Assembly: GCA_017311185.1 (NCBI GenBank)
Contig: JAESUZ010001071.1
Coordinates: 682,001 to 746,000, forward strand
DNA: 64,000 nt
Direction of reading: 5' to 3'
DNA from: Proteles cristata cristata
Lineage: Eukaryota; Chordata; Mammalia; Carnivora; Hyaenidae
This document shows, piece after piece, positions 33,780 through 44,302 of the stretch. The notes beneath the pieces are model-generated. The model saw only the letters and a list, made by a program, of their open reading frames with translations, was not told where the DNA came from and did no database searches. The position numbers were made by a program, and so were the translations under genes. Position 1 is the first letter of the stretch, and each line of letters begins with the position of its first letter.

Positions 33780-34510
33780 ATTCAAATTAAAGTAACAACG
33801 AGCTATCATAGTGTATCAGAATAACTGCAATTCAAAAAAACTGAAGAGGATATAGAGCAATAGGAACTATCTTTCATTGCTGGTGGGAATTCAAAATGCA
33901 AGTGGGCACTGGTGATACAGTGGTAAGCATGGTTGCCTTCCAAAACTACGCCCTTCTGGAAGCCACCTTGGCAGTTTCTTATAAACCTAAACATAGTCTT
34001 ACCATATAATCCAGTAATCGTGCTCCTCCGTGTTTACTAACTTCAGTTGAAAATTTATATCCACACAAAAACCTGCTTGTAAATGTTTACAATAGCTATA
34101 TTCATGATCACAAAAACTGGAAGCAACTGACATACCGTTCCACAGATGAATGAATCAGCAAACTGTGATAAATCCATGCAGTGGAATATTATTCAGTGAT
34201 AAAAAGTAATGAACTATCAAGCCACAAAAAGACATGGAGGAAACACAAATTTATAATTCTAAGTGAACAAAAAGGCTGCATAGAATTTGATTCCAATTAT
34301 ATGACATTCCAGAAAAGGCAAAATAATAAAGACAATAAAATGATTTGTGGTTGCCAGGGGTTGGGCAGAGGGGTAGGCATGAATAGGTGAAGCACAGGAA
34401 TTTTTTAGGTCAGTAAAACTATTCTGTATGACACTGTAACGGTGGACACATGACATTGTGAATTTGTCAAACCCACAGAACTTTACAGCATAAAGAGTAA
34501 ACCATTAATG
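33780..34510 (+). mobile_element. Old L1 3' end (L1M type)
   Basis: Late ORF2 and 3'UTR of an ancient L1. Words in order: 'caaattaaagtaacaacgag' near 33784, 'ctttcattgctggtgggaat' near 33871, 'ggcagtttcttataaaccta' near 33970, 'aatattattcagtgataaaa' near 34185, 'gtggttgccaggggttgggc' near 34348, 'aaactattctgtatgacact' near 34417 and 'ggtggacacatgacattgtg' near 34441. The last two are typical of L1M-group 3'UTRs. A tRNA-Gly-like insert sits at 33906-33952. Confidence 0.8.
33906..33952 (+). pseudogene. tRNA-Gly(TCC)-like 5' half
   Basis: The first 37 bases align without gaps to the 5' half of vertebrate tRNA-Gly(TCC): GCACTGGTGATACAGTGGTA for the acceptor and D arm, then AGCATGGTTGCCTTCCAAA for the anticodon arm. 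By eye there are about 7 differences, all transitions. The loop CTTCCAA holds the TCC anticodon. Similarity fades after the anticodon stem, and no T-arm with GGTTCGA follows. It interrupts an old L1 between 'gaattcaaaatgcaagtg' and 'gaagccacctt'. It is not a working tRNA gene. Confidence 0.75.
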
Positions 34511-35115
34511 TATGCAGATTTAAAAATATTATTTAAAAGGTCAGTGAAGTCCTGACAAGAGAATCTGACTGTATTACAGATATCTGAAACCTCACAGAAG
34601 GGGGCGTGGGGAGGAGGTAGTGACCTAAGTAACTCTATAAATGAGTGAAATTTGTAAGACTAAAGGAACTGTCCCAAAGCATTGCATTCTAGCTGATAAA
34701 ATTATATCCTGGGGGTACCATTTAACTACTATATAACTACTATATACTATACTATATATATATATAGTTCTATAGCTAGAACTACTCTCTATATATATCC
34801 ATATATAGAACTACTGTATATGGATACTGAACAGAAAAATTAGATAAATGAATGGTGGATGGAGGGAGCCAGGTTTCTCAACTGTTGGGTTAGGGATTTA
34901 CAGATAAGCAAAAGAAGGTGGCTAGCATCATCTATGCAATAACAAATTACAACTCGAGACATCAGTATAAGGCATATGGTTACATATAGGAATATTTATG
35001 GATGAGTATATGTAACAAGGCAAAATAGGTATGTGATATGTGGAAATCCTCTGTACTATCTACTCAACTTTTCTGTGAATCTAAGATTGTCCGAAGATAT
35101 AAGAATACAATTTAA
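34511..35115 (+). mobile_element. Possible old L1 3'UTR tail and AT-rich palindromic tract
   Basis: The end near 35050-35110 ('tgtactatctactcaacttt', 'tctgtgaatctaagattgtc') resembles the terminal sequence of old L1M 3'UTRs ('actttctgctcaatttttctgtgaacctaaaactg'). The rest of the interval is not assignable. An AT-rich tract at 34725-34820 is listed separately. Confidence 0.4.
34725..34820. repeat. AT-rich quasi-palindromic tract
   Basis: Repeated CTACTATATA and TATATATA words surround the near-palindrome AGTTCTATAGCTAGAACT (34766-34783). 'ATATATAGAACTACT' recurs at about 34802. The sequence could extrude a cruciform. Confidence 0.7.
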
Positions 35116-35410
35116 AAAAACTTCTGCTTTTTATATTGCCTCCATATTTTTTGGCACATTAATCCTCTTCTCTTTTTCCTTCTCTTCTTTCTATCTTATA
35201 CCTATAAGAAAACACTTATTGGTTTAGATCAATAAAAATAGGATCAACATCAGACACATATATTTTACTTATTGGCTTATTGTTTATAATTCCTTCCATC
35301 AGAAAGAAGAATTTGCTCATTTTGTTCACTACTGATTCCCCAGGGCCTTGAATACTGTCAGAAAAGAATGGAGTTTTAAAAATATTCCCAAATATTACAC
35401 AACAAACGTT

Positions 35411-35648
35411 GGGGTGCCTGGGTGGCTCAGTCGGTTAAGTGTGACTTTGAGTCAGGTCGTGATATCAAGGTTTGTGAGTTCGAGTCCTGCATGGTACTCT
35501 TTGCTGACAGCTCAGAGCCTGGAGCCTGCTTCAGACTCTCTCTGTCTGTCTCTCTCTCTCTCTCTCTGCCCCTCCCTCACCCACTTGCACACATATGCAT
35601 GCTTTCTCTCTCAAAAATAAACATAAAAAAATAAAAACAAAAATCCAT
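35411..35648 (+). mobile_element. Can-SINE, plus, one arm of an inverted pair
   Basis: GGGTGCCTGGGTGGCTCAGT head with a small deletion after GTTAAGTG, GCTGACAGCTCAGAGCCTGG middle, a long CT/TGTC block and a Lys-codon-like AAATAAACATAAAAAAAT tail. AACAAACGTT (35401-35410) and AACAAATGTT (35649-35658) flank it. Confidence 0.94.
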
Positions 35649-35703
35649 AACAAATGTTTAAAGGATATTATACCAAAAAATATCATGTTTATGTGAAATT
35701 CAA

Positions 35704-35927
35704 CCTTTTTTTGGAGAGAGTGAGAGAAAGGGTGTAAGTGAGTGAGGAGCAGAGAGAGAGAGGCGGGGGTGGGGAGGGACAGAGAGAGAGATTGAGCGGG
35801 GATCACCCAGGGCTCATGCTCACCTGAAGCAAGGCTTGAGCTCACCCAATGTGGGACTCAAATTCAAGATTGTGAGATCATGACCTGAGCTGTCAGATGC
35901 TTACCAACTGAGTCACCCAGGAGCCCT
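35704..35927 (-). mobile_element. Older Can-SINE, reverse, second arm of the pair
   Basis: Reverse copy with GA-rich start, a diverged tRNA part (GTGAGATCATGACCTGAGCT) and end AGTCACCCAGGAGCCC. AAATTCAA repeats flank it (35696-35703 and 35929-35936). It lies about 55 bp from the plus copy, tail to tail. Confidence 0.88.
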
Positions 35928-36038
35928 TAAATTCAAGTTTAATTGAGCATCCTGGATATTCATTTTCTGCTTGATTAGTTGATTTGGATTTTGCTCAATC
36001 TGTTAATCCTACTTGCAGTTTACACAACTTTGGAGAAT

Positions 36039-36402
36039 GTCTTATCCCATATAGGCCTCAATAACAAAATAGTACAAACTAGGGAGCTTATAAGCAATGA
36101 CAATTTATTTCCCATAGTCTGGAGCCTAGGAAGTCCAAGACCAAGGTGCCAGCATGGTTGTGTTTTGGTGAAAGCTGCCTTCCTGGTTCATAGCTAGCAT
36201 CCTCTCTCTGTGTCCTCGCCTTGTGGTAGGGGCTAGAGTTCTCTCTGGAGCCTCTTTTATAAAGCATTAATCCCACTTATGAGGGCTCTACCCCCATGAC
36301 TTAAGCATCTTCCAAAGACCTGTCCCTCCAAATACCATCATCTTTAAGGGTTCGTATTTCATCATAAGAATGGAGTGGGACGCAAACAAACACACCATAG
36401 CA
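36039..36402 (-). mobile_element. MLT1-type MaLR LTR, antisense
   Basis: The plus strand shows the complement of an MLT1 LTR: 'tgtcttatcccatataggcc' at the start (terminal TGT), 'ggaagtccaagaccaaggtg' near 36129, 'ctctctgtgtcctcgccttg' near 36205, 'tttataaagcattaatccca' near 36257, 'agggctctacccccatgact' near 36282 and 'ctccaaataccatcatcttt' near 36327. The order fits MLT1A-like LTRs. No internal MaLR sequence is adjacent, so it looks like a solo LTR. Confidence 0.85.
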
Positions 36403-37869
36403 TCTATCTAGTTTATAAAGAATGCAAAATTACAAATTAGAATTTTGTTAATAACCCAGGAACCAGCCCATGCAAATGAGGATGCCCAAACTTAAGCTTT
36501 CTTAGCTTCATGGACTATCCACTTGTCTGTAGGAAACCAGCTGCTCTGTCCACTCCAGATGGAGGTTGGAGAATGCGTATCACAGCAGCTTCACTACTCC
36601 TTTCTGGCACCATTGACAAGAATTTCTAAGGCATCTTAAAATGTCAGTTTTAGAGTTACTCTTTGGGAGCCTTGTCTTGACACATTGTAAATTAAGTTCA
36701 GCTGCTCTCACCATGAGGTCTATTATCTCTTTGATGATCACTTAACTCCAGTACATTAATGGAAACTATGTGCCACATCATCAGGAGGACAGACCTCCTT
36801 ATAAGTCAATTAGTTTTATAAAATAGATGCCATCTAGAAAGCAGAGGCAAACTGTGATCTCATTGGTATATACCAAGTTTCCAAATACTGGTGACTACTA
36901 ACAAAAAGTTTGCACTAGGAAATTTCAAAAGATGCTCTATGGTGAAGGGATATAGAAGCAAACATTAACTTTGTAAAAGGATCACTGTCAAAGGTAAAAT
37001 CTCAGTCTTCTGGAGACAACAGCCCACACATCCTCCATAGAGAGGTAATGGTGGTAGAGGATGGGAAGCGAGACTAAGATGGAGGAAAACCCTGGGGGAT
37101 AAAGAAGATTCTTCTCAGGCCTAGTGTCTAAAGAACCTGTCATTTCCAGAGTGTCTGGAAGGGGGAAGGGAGGGTCTCCTCTTCCTCTTGGAGTTAAGCC
37201 CTCCTCTTTGGGCTGTATTCAATCTCTGTAGTATTAAATCTTGCTTCACTGGCTACCACACAGCTCACAGCTGAGAGACTTGTCCAATAACCTATATTCT
37301 ACATGTTTAACCCTGGTGTGAAGATAGATTACCAGATGACTTGAAGAACAATGAAGGGTTGTGTGTATATGAGTGTGTGTGTTTAAGAATTGCTTAAAAC
37401 CTGGGAGCCTATGTGAGCCCAAGAGAAAAGAAAGACAGAGATAAGAGTATCTCAGAGTATCTCAGGTGTGAAAACATCCCCATGGGCCTGTACATCAAGC
37501 TCACTACAAAGTGACTACTTATTTGAAAGTCTGTGTTCATGTGAGAGAGTAAAAATTTCTATTTCCTTCCAAGGAACTCTTGCCCTCTGTCTTCCTCCTT
37601 TCCCCTCCCCATTCTTATTTTTTAAATTAACTTTGAGGTGATGATATGAAGTCTTGGCATTACAAGCATAAGTCAATCAAATAAAAATGTTTTATCTTTA
37701 TATGAAGTGTCAGATTGGATAATGAAAACAAAAAATAATAGTGGATTAGAAGTCAGTCCTATTTCAGTTCTTCAAGATATTTAAATCACCATATTGGAGA
37801 TCATAAATCTTAACATGTTTCTTTCTCCTTTTCATTCTTTGGTATTTGGATTCCCTATTCCTTCTATCC
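36403..37869. other. No recognised feature
   Basis: About 1.5 kb of unique-looking sequence with a small (GT)n patch near 37360-37382. No gene or repeat family recognised. Confidence 0.4.
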
Positions 37870-38065
37870 TCTTATTTTTTTTTAAGTTTATTTATTTATT
37901 TTGAGAGAGAGAGTAAGTGGGGGGATGGACAGAGGGATGGAGAGAATCCCAAGCAGGCTCTGTGTTGTCAGTGCAGAGCCTGACATGGGGGTGGAACACT
38001 GTAAGATTATGACCTGAGCAGAAACCAAGAATCATATGATTAACTGATTGAAACCACCAGGCACC
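37870..38065 (-). mobile_element. Older Can-SINE, reverse
   Basis: TTTATTTATTTATTTTGAGA start, GA block, AATCCCAAGCAGGCTCTGTG (the complement of the caniform-style CTTGGGATT middle), diverged tRNA part and AAACCACCAGGCACCC end. CTTCTATCC and CCTCTATCC (37861-37869 and 38066-38074) flank it. Confidence 0.88.
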
Positions 38066-38894
38066 CCTCTATCCCATTTTATAGCTTTTTCTAGCTTCTA
38101 GCTTCTTCTTTATTTGGCTCTCTTATATCTCCTTTTCTATACCTCCTTGTCTTAGTTCCAGTTTAATCAATTAGACTAGTAGTAGAAAAGATGAAACTCC
38201 TGGTCCTGAAAAATATATTTATTTGTGGAAGTTTTCTCATTCTTAGCTTGTTGGATGGTTCATTCTTCTGAATTGGGCACAAAATATGTGTCAGGGTGAC
38301 ATTTAGAGCCATCCATTTCTCAAATTTTGTGACAGTTAAAACAGAAATCTAGAGACTTCAAACCAGATAAGGAAAACAAATGAGGGCTAAGCACAGTATC
38401 CATGGGGACTTTTAAATTCTGTATCCACAAGAATTATAAATATATAATTGCTGTGCCTTTAACTTGGTACAATCATGCAAGTTTCTATGCATCCAACAGT
38501 GGAGGTTGAATAAAAGATTCCACCAGCCTAGAGTAACATTCCATTGACCTGGGAGGCTGGTGAGCTTTGCTTTTAAGTCTTCAGCATGCAAAACTTTACT
38601 TTGCTTTCTCCCTGTTCACCTAGAGTCATCTTTATCAACTTCGCAAGTTTGATTACTTCTGCTCATCGTAACAATCTTCGTCCATCCAGGCATCCTCATT
38701 TAAGACTATCCTCACGGCGACTCAACTAATTACTGTGCACTTTAAGCAGCTGAGTTAAAATTAACTGCAGCCAAATATTTACCAATGCCAACTAAATAGA
38801 TTCTTGCTCATTTATCTCCTTCACATATTTTCTTCCTGCTACCAATAAAAAATAGCACCGTGTAGTTGAAATCTAAAAATGTGTATGCACCTTG
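38066..38894. other. No recognised feature
   Basis: Unremarkable sequence with no supported frame. Confidence 0.4.
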
Positions 38895-39030
38895 AAGCAG
38901 GGTGCCCTGGTTTTGAATACTGTTTTCAGCAGTTATTAGCTAAATGGATTTCTGATAAATCACCTAATATCTATAACCTGCTACACAGCTCCTGCTAAAG
39001 GTTTTAAAAGAGAAAAAGTGCCCAGCACTG
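38895..39030 (+). mobile_element. Possible MIR fragment
   Basis: MIR-like words in order: 'gcagggtgccctggttttga' near 38898, 'cagcagttattagctaaatg' near 38928 and 'atttctgataaatcacctaa' near 38949. Identity is low. Confidence 0.45.
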
Positions 39031-39277
39031 AAGTGATGTTTAAAAACAGTGGCTATCATTCAATCTCTATTGATCCCTCCACTTTGTCACTTAACTGATA
39101 GTCGTCTTTAATTTTGATTTCTAGCATTCCTATTCCTTCTTGGAAAGGCATTTTCTTTCTCAAACATTGGTCAAAGACAGGAAGAATGGAACAGAGGTGC
39201 ACAGCAAACCTATCCAAAGAGGGCTTTAGCATCAACTTTGGTCTCTTAGACTCTGTCCCTAATCAGGTCTTCCTTTA

Positions 39278-39507
39278 TTTTATTTTTTTAATGTTTTATT
39301 TATTTCTAGGAGAGAGAGAGAGAGAGAGAGCGTGAGCAGGGGAGGGTCAGAGAGAGAGAGAGAGAGAGTCACAGACTCTGAAACAGGATCCAGGCTCTGA
39401 GCTGACAGTCAGCACAGAGCCGGATGCGGGTCTCGAACCCACGAACCGCGAGATCATGACCTAAGCGAAAGTCGGACGCTTAACCGACTAAGCCACCCAG
39501 ATGCCCC
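39278..39507 (-). mobile_element. Young felid SINE, reverse, perfect duplication
   Basis: Reverse copy with two separate GA runs, CpG-rich tRNA part (CCCACGAACCGCGAGATCAT, AAAGTCGGACGCTTAACCGA) and end GATGCCCC. An identical AGGTCTTCCTTTA flanks both sides (39265-39277 and 39508-39520). Confidence 0.96.
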
Positions 39508-39520
39508 AGGTCTTCCTTTA

Positions 39521-40320
39521 AATACTGTACTTTTCACTATACTGAATTCCAAGGCCTTTCCCACATAGGCTCCCTCTGGGAAGCCTGATCTGACAGGGCT
39601 GAAATTGAGGTAATAAAGTTTAATTATTATCAGTGATGATGATATTTAATAACTGTGTTCTCACTGGGAAATTTCTGAGAGACATCATCTTGCTTCATTA
39701 CAATATGTGAATGATGAGACCAATAAAATCTTACATGAGAAATTTAAAAACTCTAGGATAAAAGTTTCCCCGATAGATGTTTATTGTATTTATGTAAGTC
39801 ACAAGAGCCTTTTGTTTTGGTTAGAAGAAGATAGCAGACTGTGGATTTTCTTTGGCCCTATGATCACAAAATATAGTCAGTTCTCTTGGAGAGTAAAGGT
39901 AGTTTGGTGCATCCAAGGGGTCACAGAAATGGGATTCATTTTACCAGGAGGTGAACTAGAGGGAGGACAGACTTGTATATACCCTAGCCTTAAATTTGGA
40001 AAACAGTCTTCAGTCTTTGGATTTTTTCCAGGTTTAGTATCATTGATCTTTTCTTCTCTTCATTATAGTGAATTTTAGCTGTAGACATAGGGAGTTGACT
40101 GCTCCAATTTAACATGAAAATGAAAAAGATGCCAACTAAAGAATATATTATTGAATCATATTTTGAAGAAGTTAACCTCATTTCTCAGTAACAACATTAA
40201 TGTTCAGATCTCCGTCAGGAGGTAAAGTCCAACACTACTTTTCCAGTTCATTCTAGGATTCTTGTAACTGATGACAGTAGTGTGCTCTGGGGGTGATTCC
40301 AAGTGAGTATTTCTATGCAG
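39521..40320. other. No recognised gene; longest non-repeat frame lies here
   Basis: A plus-strand frame of 123 codons (39707-40078) is the longest outside repeats. Its translation has no domain, signal peptide or family likeness that I recognise and its start has no supported promoter or splice context. I do not call it a gene. Confidence 0.5.
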
Positions 40321-40359
40321 TGTGTGTATGTGCATATATGTGCATGCGTGCGTCTGTAC

Positions 40360-40390
<31 letters not shown>
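40321..40390 (+). repeat. (TG)n microsatellite, interrupted
   Basis: About 70 bp of TG repeat with CA, GC and TT interruptions early and a purer run at the end. Confidence 0.9.
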
Positions 40391-41219
40391 ATTTTAAACA
40401 ACACATGTAAGAAGCAACGTGTCAGATTTTGACTTTTCTACATTTTATGTTATCATCCTTGGTTTTGGAACCACACTATATTGTTAGATGATGCAGGAGA
40501 GCATGATGCCAGAATTTTAGTTAAGATTAAATATGTAATGAAAACATTATCTTAGACCATTAAAGTTCTAGGCAGATGACAGAAAAATGTATTACGCTTT
40601 CAGGTATCATACATGATTGTTATTTCTTTTTGTCTTACTCTTCAAACTAAGACAAGGAATGAGATGTCATTGACAAAATGACAAGGGGACAATAAATATT
40701 TTCTGATCTTGGGAAATCAAGCTCTGACCTGCAGTGTCATGCTTGGAAAGTGAAGTGTTCCTTCTCAAGTGGGAAAAAAATGATCTGGAAATCAAAATCA
40801 AGTCACATCTCTAGATAGATGATGACCTTCACTTCTAGGAAGGTCTTTGTGTGGTTGTGAATTTGATGTTCTTTAAATGACACCTTGTAACTGTTGAGTA
40901 AGAGCCATTTTCACTTTCTCTTTGTGCACAATTGGCTATAGCTGGTTTGACAGAAGTAGCTGGTGGAGAATTTTCTCAAGAACGCCTTCCTTGACAGTGT
41001 TGCAGTCGAAAATCTTCCCTTCTTAGGCAATCAGATCTTAGACTGACATGCTAAATTTTAAAATTATTTTTCATTCAGAAGAAGTTTTGATAGGAATAAT
41101 TCTACAGTTATGAATGAACATTTAATAAATTTCCCCCAAATGGAGTAAATGCATGGCCAGTATTCTTTATTTATAATTTAATAAAATTAGAAATTATTAA
41201 TAACAGACGTGGAAACAAA
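40391..41219. other. No recognised feature
   Basis: Unremarkable sequence up to the start of a very old L1. Confidence 0.4.
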
Positions 41220-41621
41220 TTGAAAATTTTTAAAAATCTAAAACTTTATCACCTCATAATTAAAAAATAAAAAGTAATCTCAAGCATCATCATCACTTGA
41301 TTCAAATAATGGTTTTCTTATGAAAACCATAAGAGCTTTATATGAATAAAATGATAATAGTTAAGACATTTTAAATCAGAACATATAGAAAGAATAAACA
41401 AGGACAAAAGAAAATTTGTGTCTTAAATGCATGTATTAACAAGCTTGAAAGAATGCAAATAAATATCAGACTTCAAGCAGTACAGAACAGCAAAAAACTA
41501 TAGAAATGGGAAATAGAGAAATCAATACACATAAAAACAGAAATAAAACAGAAAAACAATCTTGAAAATTAATGAACCGCTCCAAGATCTGATTCACTGA
41601 AGGGGAAAAATAGATGAATTC

Positions 41622-41828
41622 CCTTTTTTAATGTTTATTTATTTTTGAGAGAGAGACAGAGCATGAGCAGGGGTTGGTCAGAGAGAGTGAGAGACACAGA
41701 ATCCGAAGCAGGCTTCAGGCTCTGAGCTGTCAGCACAGAGACCAATGTGGGGTTGGAAGCCACAGACTGCAAGATCATGAATGAGCAGAAGTCAGATACT
41801 TAACCAACTGAGCCACCCAGGTGTCCCT
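41622..41828 (-). mobile_element. Older Can-SINE, reverse, in old L1
   Basis: TTTAATGTTTATTTATTTTT start, GA-poor block, GAAGCAGGCTTCAGGCTCTG middle and end AGCCACCCAGGTGTCCC. No clear duplication. CpGs are mostly lost. Confidence 0.9.
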
Positions 41829-43394
41829 CAAATTCTTAAATAATAAAGGAAACAGGGGAAGAAAGCATAAATGTGCAAAATAAGAAATGATAAATTTGAA
41901 ATTATAGAAAAAATTAAAAGACCACCAGGGACAATATTCTCAGCTTTATATGTAAATCCATTTCAGAATATGGATAAAATATGATTACTAAGGATATAGA
42001 AATTACCAAAATTTATGCTATGTGAAGTAGAAATTTCAGAGATGAAGCATTATCAAAGGAGAAATAGAAAAGAAATTTGGTCATGAGTGTTATGAGTTAT
42101 TTTTCAAACACTTGAGAAATAATTGGGTAAACACTGAGATTCACAAAGAAATTGTTTTCATATACTCAAATATTAACAGGCAGAAGATATATGGAAATAA
42201 AAGATCACATTTTCTATAGCAACTTAGTAATGAAGAGTTGGAGAAATTTTCAAAACCATGATCTTTAGGAATAAGACCAAAACCATGCTGAAGGACAAAA
42301 GCACATGATCAAAGAAAAGATCATGTTCTGATGGAAAAAATTAAACAAAATAAATATGCCAATTATCTTTTATAAATTGATACATTTAGCAAATCTCTTC
42401 CAAAAATTATCAAAAGGATTTCAAAGCTGTCCAAAGGATACCAAAGGTGATATAGAAAAAGGCATGTAAAAACAGCCAAAAAATGTTTACAAAAAAGGGC
42501 AATAGGGATGAGATAGAGAATATCAACACAAATTGTAAATTTTCAATGACTAAAATAATGTTATCTCAATGGAAGAGAAAAACAAATCTAGAGATACACC
42601 CAAATCAATATGGAAATAGGGTACAAAAATCAATTTTGTAATAGCAGAGGTTGATACACTTAAAAAAAACAAATTATGGGGACAAATGGGTAAATATAAA
42701 ATTGAATTACTACTTTAACCTTGCAGCAAAATAAATATATTAGTAGATTGCATATTTAAATGTCAACAAAATAAATCATGATATTTATGAATGAAACCAT
42801 AAGATTACAGTTTCTGAAAATGGAAATTTTTCTATAGAGTACATATAGTGCAGAAGCAGTAAATAATAGGTTAATAGATAAGGCTACATAAAAGTAAAAA
42901 TATGCGATTCTGCATGGCCAAAGTATAAAAATTAATATGCATGTGTAAATTATACCACAGGAAAAGGACTTAATTCTTTTATAAAGAGTTACACAAATTC
43001 TATAAACTCAATGGAAATATAACCAAAGAGTATGAAAAATTAGTTATACAACACACGATTTTGCTCATACTAAAAGCAAAATAAAACCATATGGTATGTT
43101 AGTAAGCTGGCTAGATTGAGAAATACATGAAACACGTATAGTAATGTGAATGTTAGGATCTAGATAGTGGTTATATGGGTAGTCATTGTAAAATTATTTT
43201 AACTACTCTGTATATATAAAATTTTTCATAAGAAGATGTTAGAATAAAATATGTGGTATCAGCTTTTCAGCTATCAATTGGCAAAAACAATAAAGAAGAA
43301 CTGATAACATAGTATTAGAGAGAGTTTGAGAGGATAGACACACTCATACATTGTTATGGAGAACTAGATAATTTCAACGTTTAAAAGTTACATA

Positions 43395-43590
43395 TTTTGT
43401 GGCATGTGGGTGGCTCAGTTGAGCATCTGACTTTGGCTCAGATCATGATCGTGTAGTTCATGAGTTCAAGCCCCACATTGGCCTCACCACTATCAGCCTG
43501 ACTGCACAGAGCCCACCCTGGATCTTCTGTCCCCCTTCCTCTGCCCTTCCCCACTTACATTCTCCAAAAAGAAAACAAATAAATATTTTT
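43395..43590 (+). mobile_element. Old Can-SINE, plus, perfect 14-bp duplication
   Basis: Diverged copy (GGCATGTGGGTGGCTCAGTT head with a deletion before GAGCATCTGA, GATCATGATCGTGTAGTTCA, CT-rich block, AAATAAATATTTTT tail). TTAAAAGTTACATA at 43381-43394 and 43591-43604 is identical on both sides, although the element body is well diverged. Confidence 0.93.
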
Positions 43591-43960
43591 TTAAAAGTTA
43601 CATAGTCTTCAAAGTATTTCACTTTTAGTACTTATTCTATAGTTTACTAACTTAGTTGAGAAATTGTCTATGTGTAATGACCCCCATTGGGTCACTGGAT
43701 ATAATAAAAGATGCTAGATATTTCAGTTATAGTTAATGGATAAATGCTTTAAAAATCTATGGTAAAACCATAGATGGTATATAGCCATTGAGTACATCCT
43801 GCTTATGTACTTATATGGAGTAAAATCCAAATTATACACTCCTTAAGGCATGCCAACATTGAATTAAAAAATAAAAAGGAATACATGTGTATAATTATAT
43901 AAATGGAACAAATATGCATATAAAATGATATAAGATAATATTTCTACAACAGCTTTAGAA

Positions 43961-44302
43961 GAATTAAGAAAACAAAAATGACAAAAGCACTTTTGAAGAA
44001 ACCTGGATAAGAAAGCTATTTTGCCCATCTGCATTAGGTAAGTTTAGTTGTAGATGTTACTTCTATAATTTTCAGTGAATTCTTAAATATAAAAAATTTA
44101 TGTTCTCCCAAATTATAGTCTATAGCTCATTCTAATATTATCCAAGATTTTAAGTCAAAACAAATTTCAAATCTACTATAAATTAGCTCAAACAAATAAA
44201 TTATCATAAATCCTCACATGAAATTTGTTAATTCCTTGGAGGCCTGAAAGGCAAATTGAGGGTATTTCTTTCATAACATGACTGGGTGAGAAGCAACATA
44301 TA
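43961..44302. other. No recognised feature
   Basis: Spacer between the old L1 and the next L1, including the left duplication of the latter (44288-44302). Confidence 0.4.

Larger units (their letters stand above)
41220..43960 (+). mobile_element. Very old L1 ORF2-to-3' relic, split by two SINEs
   Basis: A-rich plus strand with L1 ORF2-like words through heavy divergence: 'catggccaaagtataaaaat' near 42915, 'ttaattcttttataaagagt' near 42971, 'agctatcaattggcaaaaac' near 43269, 'acactcatacattgttatgg' near 43339, 'ttaggatctagatagtggtt' near 43153 and 'ataaaaaggaatacatgtgt' near 43870. Adjacent L1 modules appear in roughly consensus order. No frame survives. Removing the SINEs at 41622 and 43395 rejoins the flanks. 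The 5' limit is a guess. Confidence 0.6.

Noticed and set aside
33906..33975. Possible intact tRNA-Gly gene
   Set aside because: Only the 5' half is recognisable. There is no T arm or closing acceptor strand and no B box.
39707..40078. Longest open frame outside repeats (123 codons, plus)
   Set aside because: No recognised domain, no codon or splice context, and comparable lengths occur by chance in 64 kb. Conservation across carnivores would be needed to revive it.
40321..40390. Possible regulatory Z-DNA element
   Set aside because: The TG run could adopt Z-DNA, but there is no nearby gene or promoter to regulate, so no function is claimed.
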